Shown here: piece after piece, positions 15,332 to 21,530 of the stretch | Position numbering within the stretch: position 1 is the stretch's first letter | Layout: every line of letters begins with the position of its first letter | From: SAR86 cluster bacterium | GTDB taxonomy: Bacteria > Pseudomonadota > Gammaproteobacteria > Magnimaribacterales > D2472 | Reading direction: 5' to 3' | DNA: 21,530 bases | Assembly: GCA_016779285.1 (NCBI GenBank) | Contig: JADHNV010000006.1 | Location: forward strand, 1-21,530 | Made by a program: the position numbers and the translations under genes | Notes under the pieces: generated by a model | The model's database searches: none | What the model was told of the DNA's origin: nothing | The model's input: only the letters and a program-made list of their open reading frames with translations

Positions 15332-16508
15332 AAAGCTTTTACTTTTATTTATCTTTCAGCTTTTGTTGCCGCTGGAAGCTCATAATCGTAGTGAGTCTTA
15401 TTCAAAGTTTAATTTTACAAGCCATGAAAGTGGAGCCGAAGTTAGGATCACGGGAACAATAAAGCGAGGTATTTTTGAAGCTTTTAATCCAGGTATAAAA
15501 TTTCGATCGTATGAGGATTTTATAAATTATTTAAGCGATGCAATTTTTCTTGGGGATACTTGCAAGTTAAATCAACCAGTAGAATTCAATGAAAACAATG
15601 CAGCTGGTGTTTTAAAATTTTATTGGGATTTTCAGTGCTCAACATTGCCATCGAATATCTCAATCTCTTTATTCCAAGACCTAGGCGTTACTCATACACA
15701 TATTGCTAGAGGAGTCTTGGATGGTAAAACCATTCCTGAATTTATGTTCGCAAGTCAAACCGATCTTTGGCAGATTAATTCATTATCTCAACCTAACAGA
15801 AATAAAAACTCCTATTGGGGTTATTTAATTTCAGGTATAGAGCATATTTTAAGTGGCTGGGATCATCTAGCATTTTTGCTGGGCCTCATTCTGTTATACC
15901 AAGGTAGAAACCTCATTCTTGCCATTACTGGATTTACCATTGGGCATAGCTTAACTCTTGGCCTTGGTGCTATGAATGTTTTGAGAGTGCATTCAGAAAT
16001 GGTTGAGATTTTAATAGGATTTTCAATATTGCTTTTAGCCGTTGAAAAGTTTTTTAAACATCATTATGAATTTGATAAGGGAATCAAACATTTAATTTTT
16101 GCATCTATTGCATTATTTCCATTGGCAATATTTGGAGTGCTAGAGCCTCTATTAGTCCTTGGTTTGGCATTATTTCTAACTATTTATTTAATTCTGACAC
16201 ATCATTATTCCTCTCCATGGATCCCCTTGATGATTACTGTATTTTTTGGATTGATTCACGGGCTTGGGTTTGCTTCATCAATTGCAGAAGTAGGTATTCC
16301 CCAAGAACGATTGTGGCAGATAATCTTAAGTTTCAATCTTGGAGTTGAGTTGGGTCAGTTAGCTGTAGCTTTTGGAATACTCGGCTTATTCGCATTAGCA
16401 AAATACTATTTTTCTCAATCTTATTATGGTTCTATTCACAATATTACAGGTGCTGTAGTATTCTCTATGGGAACTTTTTGGTTTGTTACTAGGGCAATGG
16501 GAATATGA
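15321..16508 (+). CDS. HupE/UreJ-family membrane protein with secreted N-terminal domain
   Basis: A 395-residue protein of the HupE/UreJ_2 type, a family related to nickel/cobalt permeases but mostly uncharacterised. Residues 1-20 are a signal peptide (LEA before the likely cut). About 21-165 is a periplasmic domain with Cys81 and Cys106 and the family-like segment THTHIARGVLDG. From 166 on are about seven membrane helices carrying the motifs GIEHILSGWDHLAFL (His175, Asp181, His182), IGHSLTLGLG (His209), and GLIHGLGFA (His313), likely metal ligands. I prefer the ATG at 15321 (TAAGG just upstream) to the one at 15303, because it gives a cleaner signal peptide. It overlaps the fusion gene by 11 nt. 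Transported ion and direction are unknown. Confidence 0.85.
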   Translation: MTFKKLLLLFIFQLLLPLEAHNRSESYSKFNFTSHESGAEVRITGTIKRGIFEAFNPGIKFRSYEDFINYLSDAIFLGDTCKLNQPVEFNENNAAGVLKFYWDFQCSTLPSNISISLFQDLGVTHTHIARGVLDGKTIPEFMFASQTDLWQINSLSQPNRNKNSYWGYLISGIEHILSGWDHLAFLLGLILLYQGRNLILAITGFTIGHSLTLGLGAMNVLRVHSEMVEILIGFSILLLAVEKFFKHHYEFDKGIKHLIFASIALFPLAIFGVLEPLLVLGLALFLTIYLILTHHYSSPWIPLMITVFFGLIHGLGFASSIAEVGIPQERLWQIILSFNLGVELGQLAVAFGILGLFALAKYYFSQSYYGSIHNITGAVVFSMGTFWFVTRAMGI

Positions 16509-17374
16509 AATTTGCAATACCTCTGTCAATGTTACCAATGGATGAAATAAAGCTATTGGGTATAGCCGCAGATGAAATTGGCTACGATTTCCTAGCTGTC
16601 TCAGATCATTTAATTCATCCAGAAAATTTTTCAGTCCCTTACCCATACACTGATGATGGAAGTGTAAGGTGGGAACAGGGTACAGATTGGCCAGATCCTA
16701 TAAACACATTATCTTTTCTTGCTGGAGCTACAAAAAATATAAGATTCTATACTAGCGTCTATGTTCTTCCGGCTAGAAATCCACTCAGAGTGGCTAAAGA
16801 AGTATCTACTCTCGATGCAGTTTCCAATGGAAGGTTTGACTTGGGAATAGGCATGGGGTGGATGCCAGAAGAATTTGAAGCAGGCGGCCAAGAATTTCGA
16901 CGAAGAGGAGCCCGAGCTGATGAAATGCTTGAAATTATGAAGTTGCTATGGTCTGGAGAGATGGTTGAGTTCAAAGGCCAATTTTTTAATTTCAAAAAAT
17001 TAGAGATGCTGCCTGCACCAAAAAAAAATATTCCTATCTATGTTGGCGGCTTTTCAGAGCCAGCTCTCAACAGGGCAGCAAGGCATGATGGTTGGATTTC
17101 AGATATGCACAGTTTAAGCGAGCTCGAAACCTTGATGGCAAAATTAAATGTAAAAAGACAAGAGCTACCTCCCAAAGATAATTATGAGTATATTTGCTTT
17201 AGTTGCTGGGATGCATTTAGCCTAGAAGGTTTTGGGCAAATGAAAGATCTGGGCGTTACGACCATGACCACATACCCATGGATGCTATATGGAACGATGA
17301 ATGATGCGCCTCTGGAAAAAAAAATTGAAGGCATGGAAAAATTTTACAATGAAATTATTTGTAAATTGAAATAG
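16505..17374 (+). CDS. LLM-class (luciferase-like) flavin/F420-type oxidoreductase
   Basis: A 289-residue TIM-barrel protein of the bacterial luciferase superfamily, of the kind commonly labelled F420-dependent LLM oxidoreductase. Visible family marks are AADEIGYDFLAVSDHL at 21-36, a strand with FYTSVYVLPARNPLRVAKEVSTLD near 81-104, GRFDLGIGMGWMPEEFEAGG near 109-128, RADEMLEIMKLLWSGE near 137-152, and IPIYVGGFSEPALNRAAR near 175-192. The cofactor cannot be decided from sequence; F420 is uncommon in gammaproteobacteria, so FMN is possible. The substrate is unknown. The ATG overlaps the HupE stop by 4 nt (ATGA), placing it in the same unit, although a functional link is not obvious. Confidence 0.88.
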   Translation: MKFAIPLSMLPMDEIKLLGIAADEIGYDFLAVSDHLIHPENFSVPYPYTDDGSVRWEQGTDWPDPINTLSFLAGATKNIRFYTSVYVLPARNPLRVAKEVSTLDAVSNGRFDLGIGMGWMPEEFEAGGQEFRRRGARADEMLEIMKLLWSGEMVEFKGQFFNFKKLEMLPAPKKNIPIYVGGFSEPALNRAARHDGWISDMHSLSELETLMAKLNVKRQELPPKDNYEYICFSCWDAFSLEGFGQMKDLGVTTMTTYPWMLYGTMNDAPLEKKIEGMEKFYNEIICKLK

Positions 17375-17416
17375 CGATCTATGCAATCCTAATCACCACT
17401 CCCATCAGCTCAGAGT

Positions 17417-17431
17417 TGTTATAATGACTTT
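17417..17431 (+). promoter_or_regulatory. extended -10 of a predicted leaderless promoter for the ast genes
   Basis: TGT directly precedes a perfect TATAAT at 17420-17425, giving an extended -10 (TGnTATAAT). Six nucleotides then separate it from the astA ATG at 17432, so the transcript should begin at the start codon. No Shine-Dalgarno and no clear -35 are present, both consistent with an extended -10 leaderless start. The 57-nt gap otherwise holds no hairpin or terminator that I can see. Confidence 0.65.
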
Positions 17432-18436
17432 ATGAAAGTTGTAAGACTTGTAAAAAATTCAGACTTTAAAAGTGTTGAGCATTTGATTAAGCATTCTGGT
17501 AAAGGCATGACCACCATGCCAAAAACACCTAAAGAGATCAAAGAAAGAATTGCATGGTCAGAAAAATCTAGAAAAAAACCAACCAAGAAGCCAAATCATG
17601 ATAGTTATTTATTCGTTCTCGAAGACAATGGCCGTATAGTTGGTTTATCAGCTATTTATACTTCTGTTTCGCTGAAAAAGCCTTCGGTTTTTTTTAAGAA
17701 ATCTATTTCACAGCTTGAATCTAAATCCCTAAATTTCACCAAAGACTTAGATGTGCTTTCCCTTCACCTTTGCAGGCAGCCATATTCCGAACTAGGAACT
17801 TTATTTCTTAAGCCAGCTTTTCGCGGAAAGGGGCGAGGCTCACTTCTTTCTTTTTCTAGGTTTATTTTTATGTCTGCTCATCAACAACGCTTTGATCCAA
17901 AGCTGTTTGTAGAAATCAGAGGATTTAAAAATGCTAAAGACGAGTCTTATTTTTGGAATTCATTTAGTAAAACTTTTTTTAATCTTGATTTTTTTAAAGC
18001 CGATGAAATTAGCTACATAGATAACCATTTTATTATGGAATCTATTCCTAAATACCCCTTTATCATTGAGCATATGCCAAAAAAAGTACAAAGAGTTATC
18101 GGCAAACCCCACCCTAACGCCATGCCCGCATATTCACTGTTGAGAAAACAAAACTTTAGACCCAATGGTTTGATAGATGTTTTAGATGGAGGGCCATGCC
18201 TGGAGGCAAAAATCAAAGATATTCCCTTAGTCAAATCTGCAAAGTTATTTCCCATTGTGATCAAAAGAAATATTAACTTTGATCGATTTGGTTTTATCTC
18301 AAATCCATCCATTGATGAATTTGCCGTGGTCAAAGAAAATTATGCTTTTGATAAAGATAAGAAGGAGCTTTTTATCTCAGCCAAAGTAGCGAAAGCTTTA
18401 AATTTAAAGCCAAACTCTCTAGCGCAGGTTAACTGA
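17432..18436 (+). CDS. astA: AstA, arginine N-succinyltransferase
   Basis: First step of the arginine succinyltransferase (AST) pathway: succinyl-CoA plus arginine gives N2-succinylarginine. The 334-residue protein aligns along the length of E. coli AstA (344): SDFKSVEHLIKHSGKGMTTMP near 10-30, SELGTLFLKPAFRGKGRGSLLS near 120-141 as the acyl-CoA binding loop, SRFIFMSAHQQRF, PFIIEHMPKKVQRVIGKPHPNAMPA with the conserved His, and LIDVLDGGPCLEA. It is lysine-rich relative to other homologues, in keeping with the AT-rich genome. It begins a transcription unit with astD and astB; astC, which in E. coli precedes astA, is absent here. Confidence 0.93.
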   Translation: MKVVRLVKNSDFKSVEHLIKHSGKGMTTMPKTPKEIKERIAWSEKSRKKPTKKPNHDSYLFVLEDNGRIVGLSAIYTSVSLKKPSVFFKKSISQLESKSLNFTKDLDVLSLHLCRQPYSELGTLFLKPAFRGKGRGSLLSFSRFIFMSAHQQRFDPKLFVEIRGFKNAKDESYFWNSFSKTFFNLDFFKADEISYIDNHFIMESIPKYPFIIEHMPKKVQRVIGKPHPNAMPAYSLLRKQNFRPNGLIDVLDGGPCLEAKIKDIPLVKSAKLFPIVIKRNINFDRFGFISNPSIDEFAVVKENYAFDKDKKELFISAKVAKALNLKPNSLAQVN

Positions 18437-19845
18437 TGCTTTACATAGAAAATCAATGGACTTCAGGTAAAGGTAAGCTATTTAAGTCAATGAACCCTTT
18501 AACCGGTGAAATAGTTTGGGAGGGCAATTTTGCCAATACTTCACAATTAAATGCAGCAATGCATGCTGCCCATAATAGTCATGATGAATGGTCGACAGAA
18601 TCTATCCAAGCAAGAATAAAAATTATTAGAAAATTTTATGCTTTGCTTGAAAAGAATAAGTTGCCAATGACTAAGCTTATTTCAACAGAAACTGGCAAAA
18701 CTCATGCTGATGCTGCTTCTGAGGTTGCTGCCACTGTGGCCAAGCTTAATAATTCAATTCTTGCATATAAAAAACGTACAGGTTCTGAAAGAAATTCTCT
18801 GGGCGTCATGCAGACAAGTCTACAGCATGCATCTCACGGTGTTATGTCGGTTGTTGGACCCTTTAATTTCCCGCTACACTTACCCAATGGGCATATAACT
18901 CCAGCACTTATTGCCGGAAATACGATTGTTTATAAGCCAAGCGAGTCGACTCCCATGGTTGCAGAGTACATGATGATGCTATGGGATAAAGCGGGATTGC
19001 CTGCTGGTGTGATTAATATGATTCATGGAGGCAAAGATATAGTTCAAGGTCTTTGTAAGCACCCCCTAAACAAGGGATTGCTTTTCACTGGTAGCTACAA
19101 AGTTGGCAAACAAATTAGTAAAATCATGGCTGACTTCCCAGAGAAGATCCTAGCATTGGAATTAGGTGGCAATAATCCATTGGTGGTTTGGTCAACTCAA
19201 AAAATTAATGCTGCAGTAGATCTTATTTTTGAATCTGCATTTATTTCATCGGGCCAACGTTGTACTTGTGCTCGTCGCCTGATTCTTCCCAATACTAATA
19301 ATGGTAAAAAAATCTTAGCTCAATTGAAGCAGAACGTTCAATCGCTCTCCTTTGCAGATGAATCAAATCTTTACTACGGCCCATTAATCTCTCCCAAAGC
19401 CACTGATAGATTTTTAGCTTTTCAAGATAAGCTAATCAAGCTGGGCGCTAAATCAATTCTAAAGGCACGTAAAGTTAGAGGTTCATTTAACTTAGTCACG
19501 CCTAGTCTGATCAATATTACCGGAATGAAACAATCTTATGATGAAGAAAACTTTGGTCCCATGCTGCAGGTATATTTTGCAGACACCTTTGATGATGCTG
19601 TGGCAGAGGCAAATAATACAAAATATGGTTTAGCAGCAGGACTCATTTCAGACAATGAGAAATTATTCGAAGGATTCACACAAAGAATTAATGCAGGTGT
19701 AATCAACTTTAATTCAACTACAACGGGTGCATCTGGAGCTTTTCCATTTGGTGGAATAGGAAGAAGTGGCAATCTGAGACCTGCAGGTTTTTATGCCGCA
19801 GATTATTGTGCATGGCCAAAGGCATCAATTGTAAAAAGACTATAG
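18436..19845 (+). CDS. astD: AstD, N-succinylglutamate 5-semialdehyde dehydrogenase
   Basis: NAD-dependent aldehyde dehydrogenase of the fourth AST step, oxidising succinylglutamate semialdehyde to succinylglutamate. The 469-residue protein (E. coli 492) carries the Rossmann-type cofactor region VVGPFNFPLHLPNGH near 138-152, KPSESTP, LFTGSYKVG, the general base Glu242 in LALELGGN, and the nucleophile Cys276 in SGQRCTCARR. EENFGPMLQV and the C-terminal FPFGGIGRSGN are standard. The family-level call is secure; the specific substrate follows from position between astA and astB and similarity to AstD. The ATG overlaps the astA stop by 1 nt (TGATG). Confidence 0.93.
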   Translation: MLYIENQWTSGKGKLFKSMNPLTGEIVWEGNFANTSQLNAAMHAAHNSHDEWSTESIQARIKIIRKFYALLEKNKLPMTKLISTETGKTHADAASEVAATVAKLNNSILAYKKRTGSERNSLGVMQTSLQHASHGVMSVVGPFNFPLHLPNGHITPALIAGNTIVYKPSESTPMVAEYMMMLWDKAGLPAGVINMIHGGKDIVQGLCKHPLNKGLLFTGSYKVGKQISKIMADFPEKILALELGGNNPLVVWSTQKINAAVDLIFESAFISSGQRCTCARRLILPNTNNGKKILAQLKQNVQSLSFADESNLYYGPLISPKATDRFLAFQDKLIKLGAKSILKARKVRGSFNLVTPSLINITGMKQSYDEENFGPMLQVYFADTFDDAVAEANNTKYGLAAGLISDNEKLFEGFTQRINAGVINFNSTTTGASGAFPFGGIGRSGNLRPAGFYAADYCAWPKASIVKRL

Positions 19846-21171
19846 ATGACTTATTCAGGGGAGATTAATTTTGACGGTTTAATTGGACCGACTCATAACT
19901 ATGCTGGTTTATCCCAAGGTAATTTAGCTTCACAAAAACATCTCAACCAAACTTCAAATCCTAAAGCTGCTGCATTGCAGGGTCTTGATAAAATGAGGCT
20001 CATTATGGATCAAGGAATTCCACAGGGATTTTTCTTACCTCATGAGCGTCCATATTTAAAGATTCTTAGAGATCTAGGGTTTGGCGGAACAGATAAAGAG
20101 GTCATCAATCAAGCAGCCAAAAAAAATCCAGCTTTATTAAAAAATGTTTATTCTGCCTCATCAATGTGGGCAGCCAATGCAGCAACTTTCTCTCCCAGTA
20201 TCGATAGTTATGATCAAAATATCCACATTACTCCAGCCAATTTAAATTCCATGTTTCACCGTTCAATTGAACATGAATTTACAAAGACTCAATTAGAACT
20301 TATGTTTGACGGAGTTGCTAAGGTGCATGAACCTATTAAAAACATATCAGGATATGGTGACGAAGGGGCTGCAAACCATCTCAGAGTGAGTGCTAAGCAT
20401 CTTATGCCAGGCTTTCAGATTTTTGTCTATGGAAGTTCTGCATTTGAAGTTCACCAAGGCATCATTGCTCGCCAAGCAGAAGAAATCTCTCAAGCGGTTT
20501 CAACCCAGCATCAACTTGATCCAGACAGAGTGCTGTTTTTAAAACAAAATGAACAAGCTATTTACTCAGGTAGTTTTCATAATGATATTGTGAGCCTAGC
20601 CAATGAAGAGGTTTTTATCTTTCATCAAGAGGCATTTGCAGACAGGGTTGAATTAGAGAGAGTATTGCACCAACTTAAGGATCATGTGAAAGGTTTTCAT
20701 CCCATTGAGATTCTCTCTAGAGATATTTCTCTCGATGACCTTGTATCAAGTTATTTACTTAATTCACAATTAATTACTGTTAAGAATAATGAAATGATGA
20801 TGCTGTTGCCTGAAGAAGTTCAGAATCATGGCAATTGCATGAAATGGCTGGAAGAAATTAAATCTTCGTCACCCATTAAGCGCTTTGAGTTTGTTGATAT
20901 TCACCAAAGTATGATGAATGGGGGAGGACCAGCATGTCTAAGATTTAAAGCTGTAGTGAATAGTGATGAGCTAGATAAAATTAATAAAAAATTTCTTCTG
21001 AGTCCAGAAAAGCTAATTAATTTGAGAGCCTTAGTCAGTAAACATTACCGAGATCGTATTAATCCTGATGATTTGCTAGATATCAAACTCATGGAAGAAT
21101 CCTATTTATTTTTAGACGAATTGACGCAGCTTTTAGGTATTGGGAGCATATATTCTTTTCAAAAAATTTAG
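19846..21171 (+). CDS. astB: AstB, N-succinylarginine dihydrolase
   Basis: Second AST step: hydrolyses N2-succinylarginine to succinylornithine, two ammonia and CO2, releasing nitrogen. The 441-residue protein (E. coli 447) starts with EINFDGLIGPTHNYAGLS, a family hallmark, and keeps the catalytic residues Glu173 in GDEGAANHLR (E. coli Glu174), His245 in SFHNDIVSL, and Cys364 in NGGGPACLRF (E. coli Cys365). It belongs to the amidinotransferase-like fold. The ATG directly follows the astD stop. The order A-D-B matches E. coli, but astE does not follow. Confidence 0.95.
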   Translation: MTYSGEINFDGLIGPTHNYAGLSQGNLASQKHLNQTSNPKAAALQGLDKMRLIMDQGIPQGFFLPHERPYLKILRDLGFGGTDKEVINQAAKKNPALLKNVYSASSMWAANAATFSPSIDSYDQNIHITPANLNSMFHRSIEHEFTKTQLELMFDGVAKVHEPIKNISGYGDEGAANHLRVSAKHLMPGFQIFVYGSSAFEVHQGIIARQAEEISQAVSTQHQLDPDRVLFLKQNEQAIYSGSFHNDIVSLANEEVFIFHQEAFADRVELERVLHQLKDHVKGFHPIEILSRDISLDDLVSSYLLNSQLITVKNNEMMMLLPEEVQNHGNCMKWLEEIKSSSPIKRFEFVDIHQSMMNGGGPACLRFKAVVNSDELDKINKKFLLSPEKLINLRALVSKHYRDRINPDDLLDIKLMEESYLFLDELTQLLGIGSIYSFQKI

Positions 21172-21347
21172 TCAGTGACTCCAGTCCAGCAAAATTCATG
21201 GATTTAACGGAGCTACTCAACATACATTTTTAAACTTAAGTCAAAGGGTTATCTCTAAAACAAATCTTCATTTTTACTAATGATGAAGTTATTTGATAGA
21301 ATCCATAAACTACTTTTTATCAAAAAGTAGATTTTTAGGGGAAAATT
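21172..21347 (+). other. 176-nt intergenic region with overlapping inverted repeats before the acyl-CoA synthetase
   Basis: Three inverted repeats occur here. CTTCAT/ATGAAG is at 21266-21271 and 21283-21288. TTTGATA/TATCAAA is at 21292-21298 and 21318-21324. A perfect 9-bp stem with a 3-nt loop is at 21310-21318 and 21322-21330, followed by ATTTTT. The last two share bases and cannot form together. The third could be a weak terminator for the ast genes, an operator, or a structure near the next ribosome site. AT-rich DNA makes such repeats fairly common by chance. I see no coding frame of substance here. Confidence 0.5.
21310..21336 (+). terminator. possible weak intrinsic terminator or operator
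   Basis: A perfect 9-bp stem (CTACTTTTT / AAAAAGTAG) with a 3-nt loop, followed by ATTTTT. Only three of nine base pairs are GC, so it would be a weak terminator. It ends just before the AGGGGA ribosome site of the next gene, so it may act as a regulatory palindrome instead. Confidence 0.35.
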
Positions 21348-21530
21348 TTGTTTAAAAAAGTTATAGAGTTTTTTAGAGTCTTGGGCGAGCTGAGATATCT
21401 GATTCCAGTCTTGCGTTATAAGTTCCCAGATCCTGAGGATAAAGCTTCATTAGCTCATACTTTTCAAGCCACCACAGAAAAATTTTCTGATAGACCTTTT
21501 TTATATTTCGAGGATGAGACATGGACATAT
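21348..21530 (+). CDS. AMP-dependent acyl-CoA synthetase, N-terminal part (partial, runs off the window)
   Basis: A 61-codon open frame reaches the window edge. It starts at TTG with a strong AGGGGA Shine-Dalgarno (21337-21342) 5 nt upstream, which decides the start. The visible protein has a basic, hydrophobic N terminus (LFKKVIEFFRVLGEL), then PEDKASLAHTFQATTEKFSDRPFLYFED and TWTY. The pattern of a helix before F..RPFL and W(T)Y is the usual opening of long-chain fatty acyl-CoA synthetases, especially the FATP/FadD6-like branch. Such enzymes activate fatty or other carboxylic acids with ATP and CoA. The AMP-binding motifs lie beyond the edge, so the substrate class is tentative. Confidence 0.7.
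   Translation, partial: MFKKVIEFFRVLGELRYLIPVLRYKFPDPEDKASLAHTFQATTEKFSDRPFLYFEDETWTY

Noticed and set aside
18013..18333. 106-codon - strand frame inside astA
   Set aside because: It is antisense to a conserved enzyme and has no start signal or domain.
1..21530. Search for CRISPR arrays, tRNA/rRNA genes, transposases, phage genes, toxin-antitoxin pairs and defence systems
   Set aside because: Nothing was found by reading; almost all of the window is accounted for by conserved metabolic and housekeeping genes.

Overview
The window is chromosomal DNA from an AT-rich, tightly packed Gram-negative bacterium. The first half keeps the classic gammaproteobacterial order bamA-skp-lpxD-fabZ-lpxA-lpxB-rnhB-dnaE-accA-tilS. 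The low GC, the very short or overlapping gene junctions and the presence of short protein forms (TilS, LpxD) suggest a streamlined marine gammaproteobacterium of the SAR86 kind. That lineage is an inference from style and gene content, not something the sequence proves.

Region 1 (1-10144, + strand) is one long run of co-directional genes. It begins with the 3' end of bamA (outer-membrane protein assembly) and skp (periplasmic chaperone). The lipid A and fatty-acid block lpxD-fabZ-lpxA-lpxB follows, then rnhB (RNase HII), dnaE (replicative polymerase alpha), accA (acetyl-CoA carboxylase) and tilS (tRNA-Ile lysidine synthetase). From skp onward most junctions are 0-6 nt or overlapping, and five genes in the window use TTG or GTG starts. 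Region 2 (10166-13972) holds a PaaG-like isomerase with its own ribosome binding site, convergent with leuA (2-isopropylmalate synthase, - strand). Divergent from leuA is a short gene that I read as holD (DNA polymerase III psi), directly followed by rimI as in E. coli. A glutathione peroxidase gene lies on the - strand, convergent with rimI.

Region 3 (14030-17374, +) is a three-gene overlapping unit. It contains an unusual fusion of an ElaA-type GNAT acetyltransferase, a single membrane span and a parvulin/SurA-like domain; a HupE/UreJ-family membrane protein with a secreted N-terminal domain; and a luciferase-like (LLM) flavin oxidoreductase. Region 4 (17432-21171, +) is astA-astD-astB, three of the five steps of the arginine succinyltransferase pathway; astC and astE are not in the window. 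After a 176-nt gap with several inverted repeats, a TTG-started acyl-CoA synthetase gene runs off the end.

Both the region 3 and region 4 units start with a perfect TATAAT box exactly 6 nt before the ATG, which predicts leaderless mRNAs. I see no RNA genes, CRISPR arrays, insertion sequences, phage genes or defence systems. Most of the window is ordinary housekeeping DNA; the most unusual item is the acetyltransferase-membrane-parvulin fusion beside HupE/UreJ.
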